Assembly: GCF_011250565.1 (NCBI RefSeq)
Contig: NZ_JAANMS010000001.1
Location: 186,001-250,000 of the forward strand
DNA: 64,000 nt
Origin: Nocardioides sp. IC4_145
GTDB lineage: Bacteria > Actinomycetota > Actinomycetes > Propionibacteriales > Nocardioidaceae
Reading direction: 5' to 3'
A program made the translations under genes and the position numbers. Under the pieces are notes generated by a model. It saw only the letters and a list, made by a program, of their open reading frames with translations, was not told where the DNA came from and searched no databases. This document shows positions 28,046 through 37,137 of the stretch, piece after piece (positions within the stretch are counted from its first letter, which is position 1; each line of letters starts with the position of its first letter).

Positions 28046-28783
28046 GTGAGTGAGACAGACCCCGGGGAGGGGCTCCCGACCGGCCGTTCGGTGCTGGTCA
28101 CCGGCGGCAACCGAGGCATCGGCCGCGCCATCGCCGAGGCGTTCCTCGCCCAGGGCGACCGGGTCGCGGTGACCACGCGGAGCGGCGGGGCGCCCGAGGG
28201 TGCGCTCGACGTCCGCTGCGACGTGACGGACCCGGCGGCGGTCGACGCGGCGTTCGCCGAGGTCGAGGCGGCGCACGGCCCGGTCGAGGTGCTGGTCGCG
28301 AACGCCGGCATCACCCAGGACACGCTGCTGCTGCGGATGAGCGAGGACGACTGGTCCTCGGTCATCGACACCAACCTCACCGGCTCCTACCGCCTCGCCA
28401 AGCGGGCGGCGAAGGGCATGCTGCGGCTGCGGCGCGGCCGGATCATCCTCATCTCCTCGGTGGTGGGCCTGCTCGGCTCCGCGGGCCAGGCCAACTACGC
28501 CGCGTCGAAGGCGGGCCTCGTCGGCATGGCCCGGTCGTTGGCGCGGGAGCTGGGATCGCGCTCGATCACCACGAACGTCGTCGCGCCCGGCTTCGTCGAG
28601 ACCGACATGACCGGCGTGCTCACCGACGAGCAGCGCGACACGATCAAGGCGCAGGTGCCGCTGGGGCGCTACGCCGTGCCGGCCGAGGTCGCCTCCGCGG
28701 TGACCTGGCTGGCCTCCGACGACGCGGGCTACGTCACCGGGGCCGTGATCCCCGTCGACGGCGGCCTCGGGATGGGGCACTGA
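28046..28783 (+). CDS. fabG: 3-oxoacyl-ACP reductase (MabA-like)
   Basis: NADPH-dependent SDR that reduces beta-ketoacyl-ACP in fatty acid elongation. The 245 residues have the cofactor motif TGGNRGIG (about 19-26), NAGIT, and the catalytic Ser-Tyr-Lys with Tyr151 and Lys155 (NYAASK). The next gene is enoyl-ACP reductase, the same pairing as mabA-inhA in mycobacteria, which makes this a dedicated FAS II enzyme rather than a generic SDR. GTG 28046 is chosen from promoter spacing. Confidence 0.92.
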   Translation: MSETDPGEGLPTGRSVLVTGGNRGIGRAIAEAFLAQGDRVAVTTRSGGAPEGALDVRCDVTDPAAVDAAFAEVEAAHGPVEVLVANAGITQDTLLLRMSEDDWSSVIDTNLTGSYRLAKRAAKGMLRLRRGRIILISSVVGLLGSAGQANYAASKAGLVGMARSLARELGSRSITTNVVAPGFVETDMTGVLTDEQRDTIKAQVPLGRYAVPAEVASAVTWLASDDAGYVTGAVIPVDGGLGMGH

Positions 28784-28784
28784 C

Positions 28785-29591
28785 ATGACCGACTCCACTG
28801 CAGCCACCGGCACCGGCATCCTCGCCGGCAAGCGCATCCTCGTGGCGGGGGTGACGATGGACTCCTCCATCGGCTTCGCCACCGCGAAGGTCGCCCAGGA
28901 GCAGGGCGCGACCGTGCTCATCTCGAACTTCGGGCGAGCGCTGGGCATCACCCGGCGCATCGCCAAGCGGCTGCCGGTCGAGCCGCCGGTGCTCGAGCTC
29001 GACGTCACCGACCCCGAGCACCTCGAGCGGCTGCCCGACCTGGTCCGCGAGCACCTCGGCCCCGACGCCGGGCTGGACGGGGTCGTCCACTCGATCGCGT
29101 ACGGCAACCCCGAGACCCTGCTGGGCGGTCGCTTCCTGGACGGTCCGTGGGAGGACGTCGCGCAGGCGGTCCAGGTGTCGGCGTACTCCCTGAAGTCGCT
29201 GGCGCTGGCATGCAAGCCGCTGATGGGGCGCGGCGGGTCGATCGTCGGGCTGACCTTCGACGCGACGGTCGCGTGGCCGGCGTACGACTGGATGGGTGTG
29301 GCGAAGGCCGGGCTCGAGTCGACCTCGCGCTACCTGGCCCGCGACCTCGGCCCGGACGGCATCCGCTGCAACCTCGTCTCCGCGGGGCCGTTGCGGACGC
29401 TCGCCGCCAAGGCGATCCCCGGGTTCAGCGACCTCGAGGACATGTGGGGCACCCGCGCGCCGCTCGGCTGGGACAACACCGACCAGGAGCCGACCGCGCG
29501 GGCGGTGTGCGCGCTGCTGTCGGACTTCTTCCCGGCCACGACGGGTGAGATCGTCCACGTCGACGGCGGCTTCCACGCCATGGGCGCCTGA
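28785..29591 (+). CDS. fabI: Enoyl-ACP reductase (InhA/FabI type)
   Basis: NADH-dependent enzyme for the last step of FAS II elongation. The 268 residues have an InhA-like cofactor motif (SSIGFATAK), the substrate-side VHSIAYG, and Tyr167 and Lys174 in the spacing YDWMGVAK seen in InhA. It is close to the isoniazid/triclosan target family; drug sensitivity is not predictable from this alone. It begins one base after the fabG stop, so the two are coupled. Confidence 0.94.
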   Translation: MTDSTAATGTGILAGKRILVAGVTMDSSIGFATAKVAQEQGATVLISNFGRALGITRRIAKRLPVEPPVLELDVTDPEHLERLPDLVREHLGPDAGLDGVVHSIAYGNPETLLGGRFLDGPWEDVAQAVQVSAYSLKSLALACKPLMGRGGSIVGLTFDATVAWPAYDWMGVAKAGLESTSRYLARDLGPDGIRCNLVSAGPLRTLAAKAIPGFSDLEDMWGTRAPLGWDNTDQEPTARAVCALLSDFFPATTGEIVHVDGGFHAMGA

Positions 29592-29622
29592 GCCCACCGC
29601 GGACCTGACACACTTCGGCACC

Positions 29623-30144
29623 GTGAGCGCAGACGAGGGCACCCGGACGCTGGTGATCGTGCGGCACGCGGAGGCCTTGGCGGACGGACCGAGCGACGCC
29701 GAGCGCCGGCTCTCCGAGCGGGGACACGCCGACGCGTCCGCCGTCGGCGCCTGGCTCGCCTCGCGGGGGATCTCGCCCGACCACGCGCTGGTCTCCGCCG
29801 CCGTCCGCACGCTCCAGACCTGGGAGGACCTCGCCGACGCCGCCGGCTGGGACCTCGAGCCGGACGTCGACGAGAGCCTGTACGCCGCCGGCCCCGAGAC
29901 CGCCCTCGACCTCCTGCGCATCGTCCCCGACGACGTCCGCACGCTCGTCGTCGTCGGCCACAACCCCACCGTGGCCTCCCTCGCCCAGCTCCTCGACGAC
30001 GGCGAGGGCGACCTCGACGCCGGCAACCGCCTCGCCCTGGGCTACCCGCCCTCCGCCACCACCGTCCTCTCCTACGACGGCGACTGGGAGCACCTCGCCG
30101 ACGCCTCTGCCTCCGTCGTCGCGTTCTTCGTGGCTGGGCGGTAG
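29623..30144 (+). CDS. sixA: SixA-type histidine phosphatase
   Basis: Histidine phosphatase superfamily protein of 173 residues with the catalytic RHAEA motif near 14-18 and the second histidine in VVGHNP (about 108-113). Such SixA proteins dephosphorylate phosphohistidine, for example on HPt or PTS proteins. GTG 29623 starts 31 bases after fabI and may be cotranscribed. In mycobacteria the third gene of this operon is hemZ; here it is sixA. Confidence 0.85.
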   Translation: MSADEGTRTLVIVRHAEALADGPSDAERRLSERGHADASAVGAWLASRGISPDHALVSAAVRTLQTWEDLADAAGWDLEPDVDESLYAAGPETALDLLRIVPDDVRTLVVVGHNPTVASLAQLLDDGEGDLDAGNRLALGYPPSATTVLSYDGDWEHLADASASVVAFFVAGR

Positions 30145-30150
30145 GTGAGG

Positions 30151-30180
30151 TGCGCGTACCACCTATAGGTGGTACGCGCA
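30151..30180. repeat. Perfect 30-bp palindrome, type A left copy
   Basis: TGCGCGTACCACCTA is followed directly by its exact complement TAGGTGGTACGCGCA. It sits six bases after the sixA stop and upstream of the AbiEi-like/DUF559-like gene. A near copy (11-bp arms, TATT loop) lies at 31344-31369, so the gene is bracketed. Confidence 0.9.
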
Positions 30181-30182
30181 CC

Positions 30183-30210
30183 CTTCTGGGGCGATACATC
30201 GACCCAGAAG
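30183..30210. repeat. 28-bp near-palindrome, type B left copy
   Basis: CTTCTGGG, CGAT and their complements ATCG, CCCAGAAG surround the centre, with one mismatch. A related copy is at 31308-31343, and a further half (CCCAGAAGC) recurs near 30222-30230. Types A and B occur together on both sides of the gene. Confidence 0.85.
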
Positions 30211-30297
30211 CGGGTGCATAGCCCCAGAAGCAGGCACGTTGTCCACAGGCCAGCCAGGCCCGGTGTCCGAGGGGCAGTGGCCGGGCATCCGCGTCGC

Positions 30298-31257
30298 ATG
30301 ATGATCCCCAAGACGACCAGACCCGCCGACGACCCGCGGAACGGTCCCGTCGTGCTGCGGCGTGACCTGCTTGCGAACGGCTACACGAGCAACTCCATCC
30401 AGCGGTTGCTGTCGCGCGGGGACCTCGTCCGCGTGCGGCCCGGCGCCTACGTGAGCCCCGATGTCTGGCGAGCGCTCGACGAGGTGGGCCGCTTCGGCCT
30501 GCGCGGGCGGGCGGTGCAGGGTCAGGCCAAGACGACGATGGCGTTGTCCCACCTTTCTGCGCTCGCCGAGCTGGGAGCGCCGCTGTGGGGCTTTGACCTC
30601 AGTGACGTGCACGTGACCCGCACCGACGGCTTGTGGGGACGGCACGAAGCAGGCGTCCACTCACACGTCGGCCGGATCTGCCCTGCGGATCTCGCGACGG
30701 TGAACGGCGTGCTCGTGACCAACCCCGCTCGTGCTGCGCTCGAGGCTTGCGCGGTCGGCCCCTCAGAGGCGGCCTTCTGTGTCCTGAACGACCTCCTGCA
30801 CCGAGGCATGGTCACCGAGACGGACCTTCGTTCCCAGCTGGTGGAGATGGAGTCGTGGCCGGGGACGGTGGCGGGCGAGGTCCTGCTCCGCCTGGCGGAC
30901 GCACGGATCGAGTCGGTCGGTGAGAGTCGTACCTTCTGGCTGCTCTACCAGCAGCACGTGCCGAAGCCGGTGCTGCAGCACGAGGTCAAGGACAGCACCG
31001 GCCGGGTCGTCGGTCGTCTCGACTTCGCGTGGCCCGAGCTGGGCGTGTGGTTGGAGTTCGACGGTCGGGAGAAGTACGAGAAGCATCGCCGGCCCGGCGA
31101 GAGCGTGGCCGACGCCGTGGTACGCGAGAAGAACCGCGAGGACCTCGTCCGTCGGATCACCGGCTGGCGTTGCGTCCGGATCACGTGGGCGGACCTCCGG
31201 GACCCGGCGCGGGTCGCAGCGATCATCTGCTTGGCGCTGTTTCCCGCACGGGTCTGA
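30298..31257 (+). CDS. AbiEi-like antitoxin domain fused to DUF559/Vsr-like nuclease domain
   Basis: A 319-residue protein. The N-terminal part (about 15-75) resembles the AbiEi winged-helix domain (LLANGYTSNSIQRLLSRGDL, then RVRPGAYV). The C-terminal part (about 225-305) resembles the DUF559/very-short-patch-repair nuclease fold: Asp242 in RLDFAW, Glu253 and Asp255 in LEFDG, and REKNREDLVRR before a GWRCVRITW strand. No toxin partner gene lies beside it. ATG 30298 (or 30301) is chosen by domain start; the ribosome site is weak. Many actinobacteria carry multiple stand-alone copies of this type; a defence or mobile-element role is suspected, not shown. Confidence 0.75.
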   Translation: MMIPKTTRPADDPRNGPVVLRRDLLANGYTSNSIQRLLSRGDLVRVRPGAYVSPDVWRALDEVGRFGLRGRAVQGQAKTTMALSHLSALAELGAPLWGFDLSDVHVTRTDGLWGRHEAGVHSHVGRICPADLATVNGVLVTNPARAALEACAVGPSEAAFCVLNDLLHRGMVTETDLRSQLVEMESWPGTVAGEVLLRLADARIESVGESRTFWLLYQQHVPKPVLQHEVKDSTGRVVGRLDFAWPELGVWLEFDGREKYEKHRRPGESVADAVVREKNREDLVRRITGWRCVRITWADLRDPARVAAIICLALFPARV

Positions 31258-31307
31258 CCCTCGAGCGGAGGTTGAGGTCGTCAAGCGCGAACTTCAGGGC
31301 CTTTGCC

Positions 31308-31343
31308 ACCCCTTCTGGGGCAATGCATCGGCCCGGAAGGGGT
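31308..31343. repeat. 36-bp near-palindrome, type B right copy
   Basis: ACCCCTTC at the left end pairs with GAAGGGGT at the right end, and the interior matches the type B copy at 30183-30210 with several changes. It lies between the convergent ends of the nuclease gene and serB and could fold as a terminator on either strand. Confidence 0.85.
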
Positions 31344-31369
31344 CGCGTACCACCTATTGGTGGTACGCG
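31344..31369. repeat. Palindrome type A, right copy
   Basis: CGCGTACCACC-TATT-GGTGGTACGCG has perfect 11-bp arms and directly follows the type B copy. It is nearly identical to the centre of 30151-30180, the other end of the bracketed segment. Confidence 0.88.
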
Positions 31370-31388
31370 CGCCCCACTGGACGAGCCC

Positions 31389-32597
31389 TCAGACCGGCGG
31401 GGCGGGGGTGACGATGCCGGCGGCGGCGTCGGCGGCCTCGATCTCCTCGCGGGAGATGCCGAGGAGGTAGAGGATGGCGTCGAGGTAGGGGACGTTGACG
31501 GAGGTGTCGGCGGCGTCGCGGACGAGGGGCTTGGCGTTGTAGGCGATGCCGAGGCCGGCGGCGTTGAGCATGTCGAGGTCGTTGGCGCCGTCGCCGATCG
31601 CGATGACGGCGTCGAGGGGGACGCCGATGTCGGCGGCGAACTCGCGCAGGGCGCGGGCCTTGCCGGCCCGGTCGACGACCTCGCCGACGACGCGGCCGGT
31701 GAGGTGGCCGTCGACGACCTCGAGCTCGTTGGCGCGGGCGTAGTGGATGCCGAGGTCGGCGGCGAGCCGGTCGGTGACCTGGGAGAAGCCGCCAGAGACG
31801 ATCGCGAACCGGTAGCCGAGCCGCTTGAGCGTGCGGACCATGGTGCGGGCGCCGGGGGCGAGCTGGAGGTTGTCGTACACCGAGTCCAGCGCGGACGACG
31901 GCACGCCCTCCAGCAGCGCGACGCGGGCGCGCAGCGACTCCTCGAAGTCGACCTCGCCGCGCATCGCGCGCTCGGTGACGGCGGCGACCTCGGCCTCGCA
32001 GCCGGCGTGGGCGGCGAGCATCTCGATGACCTCGCCCTGGACCAGCGTGGAGTCGACGTCCATGACGATGAGCCGCATGCCGCGCCGCAGCAGGTTGGCG
32101 GGCTGCACGGCGATGTCGATCCCGCGCTCGGAGGCCTCGGTGGCCAGCACGGTGCGCAGCGCCTCGGGGGAGGCGCCGGAGACGTGCAGCTCGATCGCGG
32201 TGACGGGGTAGCGCGCCATCCGCTCGATCCGGTCGATGTTCGCGCCGCTCTCGGCGATCCGCCCGGCGACGACGGCCATGTCGGTGGCGCGCAGGGGGGT
32301 GCCGAGCACGGTGACGTGCGCACGCCCGCCGGCGCGGGCGCGGTTGTCGCCGGTGCCGCGCTCGACCTCGACGCTCATGCCGAGCTCGGTGGCGGTCGAG
32401 GTGACGGCGTCGCGCAACTGCTCCCAGTCGCGCGGCACGGTCACGAGGACGCCGAGGATCAGTCGCCGCCGCAGCACGATCTGCTCGATGTCGACGACCT
32501 CGACACCGGTGCGGGCGAGCGTGGCGAAGATCGCCGAGGTGACGCCCGGGCGGTCCTTGCCGGTGAGCGTGATGAGCAGGGTCTCCGGGGTCTCCAT
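31389..32597 (-). CDS. serB: Phosphoserine phosphatase with two ACT domains
   Basis: HAD-family phosphatase that makes L-serine from phosphoserine. The 402 residues carry two N-terminal ACT-like regulatory domains (about 5-80 and 95-165), as in mycobacterial SerB2, which usually bind serine. The catalytic part has DVDST (Asp180, Asp182), VSGGFSQV and GDGANDLDM near 334. ATG 32597 has TAGCCT eight bases upstream, so it is leaderless. An ABC ATPase gene nearby is also conserved next to mycobacterial serB2. Confidence 0.96.
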   Translation of the reverse strand: METPETLLITLTGKDRPGVTSAIFATLARTGVEVVDIEQIVLRRRLILGVLVTVPRDWEQLRDAVTSTATELGMSVEVERGTGDNRARAGGRAHVTVLGTPLRATDMAVVAGRIAESGANIDRIERMARYPVTAIELHVSGASPEALRTVLATEASERGIDIAVQPANLLRRGMRLIVMDVDSTLVQGEVIEMLAAHAGCEAEVAAVTERAMRGEVDFEESLRARVALLEGVPSSALDSVYDNLQLAPGARTMVRTLKRLGYRFAIVSGGFSQVTDRLAADLGIHYARANELEVVDGHLTGRVVGEVVDRAGKARALREFAADIGVPLDAVIAIGDGANDLDMLNAAGLGIAYNAKPLVRDAADTSVNVPYLDAILYLLGISREEIEAADAAAGIVTPAPPV

Positions 32598-32605
32598 CGC
32601 GGGCG

Positions 32606-32611
32606 AGGCTA
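32606..32611 (-). promoter_or_regulatory. -10 box TAGCCT for serB
   Basis: Minus-strand TAGCCT with an eight-base gap to ATG 32597; a leaderless start is predicted. Confidence 0.55.
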
Positions 32612-32629
32612 TCGCCCGTGGGCCGGGGC

Positions 32630-33370
32630 TCAGGCGGGCGGCCAGACCTCGGGCGAGCAGGCGGCCACGAGTGCCCGCCGGCCGGCCCGCGCGAGCGGCA
32701 CCAGCGCGTCGCGCCGCGCGGTCATCTCGTACGCCGTGACGGCGCCGCCGTCGTCGGCGAGCGCCAGGTCGGCGATCCCGAGCGCCTGGAGCCCGCGGGC
32801 GGCGAGGTCCACGCACCGGTCCGGCACGCCGGGCGGAGCCGCCAGGGCGGGTCGGTGCCGCAGGTTCATCAGCTGGTCGGCGACCTCGGGGTTCCACCGG
32901 GCGACGTCGAGCTCGGCCAGGAGCCCGGCCGACTCGAGCAGCGCCGCGCGCAGCCCGCGGTCGGCCTCACCGACGTCGGGCAGCTGCCGCCGGGCGGCGG
33001 GGTGGAGCACCCAGGCGACGGCCGCGCCGGTCCGCTGGGGCACCAGCCCCAGGTCGGCGCCGGCCACGACGACGGCCGAGCCCGCCTCGAGGGCGGCGGC
33101 GTTGAACGGCGCCGGCCCGCCGAGCCCGACCGGGTCGCCCTCGGCCGGGAACGCCGCGCCGAAGGCCGTCGCGCCCTCCGCCCGCAGCCGCGCCAGCCCG
33201 CCGACCAGCGTGTCGGTGCCCTGGAACGGGTCGGCGACGGTGTGCGTCGCGTCGCCGCCGATGACCGCGTCGACGAGCAGGTCGGTCACCACGGCACCCC
33301 GCAGCCAGGCGGTGCCCCACCAGGCCAACCGGGCGGCGGCCGGGAGCGTCTCGGTGTGGTCGTCGGGCAC
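32630..33370 (-). CDS. Conserved actinobacterial protein of unknown function
   Basis: A 246-residue protein, soluble by composition and rich in Ala, Leu and Val. I do not recognise a domain. Visible features are an N-terminal ARLAWWGTAWLRG segment, a TVADPFQGTDTL stretch and a central hydrophobic WVLHPAARRQLPDV. GTG 33370 follows TACAGT by eight bases on the minus strand, so a leaderless start is predicted. It is divergent from the ABC ATPase gene with only 61 bases between starts, suggesting shared control. Confidence 0.6.
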   Translation of the reverse strand: MPDDHTETLPAAARLAWWGTAWLRGAVVTDLLVDAVIGGDATHTVADPFQGTDTLVGGLARLRAEGATAFGAAFPAEGDPVGLGGPAPFNAAALEAGSAVVVAGADLGLVPQRTGAAVAWVLHPAARRQLPDVGEADRGLRAALLESAGLLAELDVARWNPEVADQLMNLRHRPALAAPPGVPDRCVDLAARGLQALGIADLALADDGGAVTAYEMTARRDALVPLARAGRRALVAACSPEVWPPA

Positions 33371-33378
33371 GGCCCGAG

Positions 33379-33384
33379 ACTGTA
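33379..33384 (-). promoter_or_regulatory. -10 box TACAGT for unknown-function gene
   Basis: Minus-strand TACAGT with an eight-base gap to GTG 33370, forming a bidirectional promoter region with 33419-33424. Confidence 0.5.
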
Positions 33385-33418
33385 CGACGGGGCGCCGCGG
33401 GAGCGGCAGCGCACTCGC

Positions 33419-33424
33419 TAGGGT
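33419..33424 (+). promoter_or_regulatory. -10 box TAGGGT for ABC ATPase gene
   Basis: TAGGGT with a seven-base gap to ATG 33432; a leaderless start is predicted. Confidence 0.55.
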
Positions 33425-33431
33425 GAGGGCC

Positions 33432-34241
<810 letters not shown>

Positions 34242-34251
34242 GGTCGGGGAC

Positions 34252-34713
34252 ATGGACTGGCTCGGAGACAACGCCTGGGCGGTGTGGCTCGGACTCGGGT
34301 TCACCCTGGGGGTCGCCGAGCTGTTCAGCCTCGACCTGATCCTGCTGATGCTGGCCGTCGGCGCGCTCGCCGGCATGGTCGCCGGGCTGCTCTCGGCGCC
34401 CCTGGTGGTGCAGATCCTCGTGGCTGCGGCGACGTCGGTCGCGATGCTCGCGCTGGTGCGCCCCTCGGTGGTCAAGCGCCTGCACAGCGGGCCGGACCTC
34501 GAGATGAGCCACCACAAGCTCGTCGGCCAGCAGGGCGTCGCCGCCAAGCCGATCAGCACGCTCGAGCCCGGCATCGTCCGGGTCTCCGGCGAGGACTGGA
34601 CAGCCCGCCCGTACGACGAGCACGTCACGATCGCGGAAGGAGAGGCCGTCGAGGTCCTCCAGATCCGCGGCGCCACCGCCTACGTCCACCCCGTCCCTCG
34701 CCTCGAGAGCTGA
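34252..34713 (+). CDS. NfeD-like membrane protein
   Basis: A 153-residue short NfeD protein. Two to three hydrophobic segments (about 10-70) are followed by a small beta-barrel (OB-fold) domain from about residue 85 (LVGQQGVA, PGIVRVSGEDWTA). Short NfeD proteins pair with stomatin/SPFH proteins; the SPFH gene follows after nine bases, fitting that rule. The pair is thought to organise membrane domains or control membrane proteolysis. Confidence 0.9.
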   Translation: MDWLGDNAWAVWLGLGFTLGVAELFSLDLILLMLAVGALAGMVAGLLSAPLVVQILVAAATSVAMLALVRPSVVKRLHSGPDLEMSHHKLVGQQGVAAKPISTLEPGIVRVSGEDWTARPYDEHVTIAEGEAVEVLQIRGATAYVHPVPRLES

Positions 34714-34722
34714 GGAGCTCCC

Positions 34723-35907
34723 ATGCCCGTCGTCCTCGTCCTGCTGGCGCTGCTGCTGGTCTTCGTGATCACCGTGCTCGCCAAGACGGTGCGGATCGTG
34801 CCCCAGGCGCGCGCCGGCATCGTCGAGCGGTTCGGCAAGTACAAGCAGACGCTGCCCGCCGGCCTCAACATCGTGGTGCCGTTCATCGACAAGGTGCGCT
34901 ACCTGATCGACCTGCGCGAGCAGGTCGTCAGCTTCCCGCCGTCGTCGGTGATCACCGAGGACAACCTGACCGTCGAGATCGACACGGTCATCTACTTCCA
35001 GGTGATCGACCCCGTGGCAGCGACCTACGAGATCGCCAACTACATCCAGGCCGTCGAGCAGATCACCATGACCACGCTGCGCAACATCGTCGGTGGCATG
35101 GACCTCGAGCAGACCCTGACCAGCCGCGAGACGATCAACTCCGGCCTGCGCGGCGTGCTCGACGAGGCCACCGGCAAGTGGGGCATCCGCGTCGGCCGGG
35201 TCGAGATCAAGAGCATCGACCCGCCGCCGTCCATCAAGGACACGATGGAGAAGCAGATGCGCGCCGACCGCGACAAGCGCGCCGCGATCCTCACCGCGGA
35301 GGGCCAGCGCCAGTCGGCGATCCTCACCGCGGAGGGCCAGAAGCAGTCCGCGATCCTCCAGGCCGAGGGCCAGCGCGAGTCGCAGATCCTGCGCGCGCAG
35401 GCCGACCGCGAGGCCGCGATCCTGCGGGCCCAGGGTGAGGGCCAGGCGATCCAGACGGTCTTCCAGGCGATCCACGACGGCCAGCCCGACCAGTCGCTGC
35501 TGGCCTACCAGTACCTCCAGATGATGCCGAAGATCGCCGAGGGCGACGCCAACAAGGTCTGGATCATCCCGAGCGAGTTCAACGAGGCGCTCAAGGGCCT
35601 CGGCTCGACGATGAGCCAGCTGCAGGGCATCCCGCAGGAGGTCGACGGCCCGAGGACCCGCGTCGACATGGGGCCGGCCGAGCCGCAGCTCCCGCGCGGC
35701 GCCAACCGCGACGACGGCGAGCTCAGCGAGGCCAACGAGGCCGTGCAGGCGGCCATCCGCGAGGCCGCGACGGCCGCCGAGCCGCGCTCGCGCTCGGGCT
35801 CGGCAGGTACGCCGGGCACGCAGGCCCAGGGCACCGACCCGTCCATCGACTCCGTCGACGTACCCCCGGAGCCGCCGGCACCCCCGGCAGCGCCTCCGGT
35901 CTCCTAG
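34723..35907 (+). CDS. SPFH/band 7 (stomatin-like, QmcA type) protein
   Basis: A 394-residue membrane-bound protein. One N-terminal helix (about 2-20) is followed by the SPFH domain (VPQARAGIVERFGKY, then FPPSSVITEDNL), and then a coiled region with five imperfect 12-residue repeats of the type AILxAEGQRQS (about 185-245). The C-terminal 90 residues are Pro/Ala-rich and probably disordered. It is coupled to the NfeD gene, and the TauE-like gene starts directly after its stop. Confidence 0.92.
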   Translation: MPVVLVLLALLLVFVITVLAKTVRIVPQARAGIVERFGKYKQTLPAGLNIVVPFIDKVRYLIDLREQVVSFPPSSVITEDNLTVEIDTVIYFQVIDPVAATYEIANYIQAVEQITMTTLRNIVGGMDLEQTLTSRETINSGLRGVLDEATGKWGIRVGRVEIKSIDPPPSIKDTMEKQMRADRDKRAAILTAEGQRQSAILTAEGQKQSAILQAEGQRESQILRAQADREAAILRAQGEGQAIQTVFQAIHDGQPDQSLLAYQYLQMMPKIAEGDANKVWIIPSEFNEALKGLGSTMSQLQGIPQEVDGPRTRVDMGPAEPQLPRGANRDDGELSEANEAVQAAIREAATAAEPRSRSGSAGTPGTQAQGTDPSIDSVDVPPEPPAPPAAPPVS

Positions 35908-36669
35908 GTGCTGCTGGAGTCGGCGGCGATCCTGCTGGCGGGGGTCGCCGCCGGCACCATCAACACCGTCGTCGGTTCGGGCACGCTCATCACGTTCCCG
36001 ACCCTGCTCGCCTTCGGCGTGCCGCCGGTGACCGCCAACGTCTCGAACAACATCGGCCTGGTGCCCGGCTCGATCTCCGGCGCGATCGGCTACCGCCGCG
36101 AGCTCGCGGGCCAGCGCGCCCGCGTGCTGCGCCTGGTCTCCGGCTCGCTGCTCGGCGGCCTGGTCGGCGCCGTGATGCTGCTGGTGCTGCCGGAGGGCGC
36201 GTTCGAGACGATCGTGCCGGCGCTCATCGGCCTCGGGATCGTGCTGGTCGCGGCCCAGCCGCGGATCTCGCGCGCCGTGGCCCGGCGGCGGGAGGCGCGG
36301 CCGGTCGAGGGGACCCGTCCCGACCCGTGGTGGATCTGGCCCGCGACCGCGCTGACCGGTGTGTACGGCGGCTACTTCGGCGCCGCCCAGGGCGTGCTGC
36401 TGATGGGCGTGCTCGGCATCGGTGTCGAGGAGTCGCTGCAGCGGCTGAACGCGGTGAAGAACATCCTCGCCGCGGCGGTCAACGGCGTGGCCGGCCTGTT
36501 GTTCGTCGTGGTGGCCGACGTCGACTGGCGGATCGTCGCCCTCATCGCGGTGGGCTCGGTCATCGGCGGCCAGATCGGCGCCACCGTCGGTCGGCGGCTG
36601 CCCCCGGCGGTGCTGCGGGCGGTCATCGTCGTGGTCGGGCTGGTCGCGCTGGTGTCGTTCGCGCTCTGA
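35908..36669 (+). CDS. TauE/SafE family anion permease
   Basis: A 253-residue membrane protein with about seven to eight helices and the two-fold repeat typical of TauE/SafE proteins (GTINTVVGSGTLITFP near 17-32 and GGYFGAAQGVLLM near 155-167). Relatives export sulfite, sulfoacetate or other organic anions; the substrate here is not defined. GTG 35908 starts directly after the SPFH stop, so the three genes from 34252 probably form one operon. Confidence 0.88.
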   Translation: MLLESAAILLAGVAAGTINTVVGSGTLITFPTLLAFGVPPVTANVSNNIGLVPGSISGAIGYRRELAGQRARVLRLVSGSLLGGLVGAVMLLVLPEGAFETIVPALIGLGIVLVAAQPRISRAVARRREARPVEGTRPDPWWIWPATALTGVYGGYFGAAQGVLLMGVLGIGVEESLQRLNAVKNILAAAVNGVAGLLFVVVADVDWRIVALIAVGSVIGGQIGATVGRRLPPAVLRAVIVVVGLVALVSFAL

Positions 36670-36717
36670 GACGAGCACCAGCGCGACCGCAGCCGCGGGT
36701 CAGCGCAGGAGGGGGCG

Positions 36718-37089
36718 TCAGTCGGTGACGGTCTTCCCCGTGCGCAGGCCGAGGAGGCCGGCGACGACCGCGCCCGAGGCCACGGCGGTCATGCCCTGGC
36801 CGGCCTTGACCGGCGCCGAGCCGTCCTTGACAGCGAGGTAGCCGGTGGCCGCGTCGGCCGCGTCCACGAGGATGCCGAGCAGCACCAGCGTGCGCCGCGC
36901 CTTGCCGGTGGCGAGCAGCGTGGCCGCGCCGAGGGCGATCTCCCGGGTGCCGAACAGGCGGGTCACGTAGGGCACCTGCGGGTTGCTCCGCGGGTCCAGC
37001 ATCATCTGCTGCGCGGCCATGGTCGGGTTGGCGAGCGAGGCGACGCCGATGGCGATGCGGCCCAGGGAGAGTCCGGTCACGGGGTTCAT
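36718..37089 (-). CDS. DUF4267-like small membrane protein
   Basis: A 123-residue protein with four weak hydrophobic segments (about 7-25, 45-60, 66-86 and 97-117) and the pattern FGTREIALG seen in DUF4267 proteins. The function is unknown. ATG 37089 is chosen because TAGTGT lies eight bases upstream on the minus strand; GTG 37101 is an in-frame alternative but overlaps the -10 box. It stands alone between a convergent permease gene and the hydrolase pair. Confidence 0.65.
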   Translation of the reverse strand: MNPVTGLSLGRIAIGVASLANPTMAAQQMMLDPRSNPQVPYVTRLFGTREIALGAATLLATGKARRTLVLLGILVDAADAATGYLAVKDGSAPVKAGQGMTAVASGAVVAGLLGLRTGKTVTD

Positions 37090-37097
37090 GCCGCCGG

Positions 37098-37103
37098 ACA
37101 CTA
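37098..37103 (-). promoter_or_regulatory. -10 box TAGTGT for DUF4267-like gene
   Basis: Minus-strand TAGTGT with an eight-base gap to ATG 37089; it decides the start. Confidence 0.5.
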
Positions 37104-37137
37104 GCGGGACGGTGGGCCGCCGCGTGGAGGGGTCCGG

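Noticed and set aside
30298-31257. Complete AbiE toxin-antitoxin system
   Set aside because: Only the AbiEi-like domain is found, fused to a nuclease-like domain; no AbiEii nucleotidyltransferase toxin gene lies on either side.
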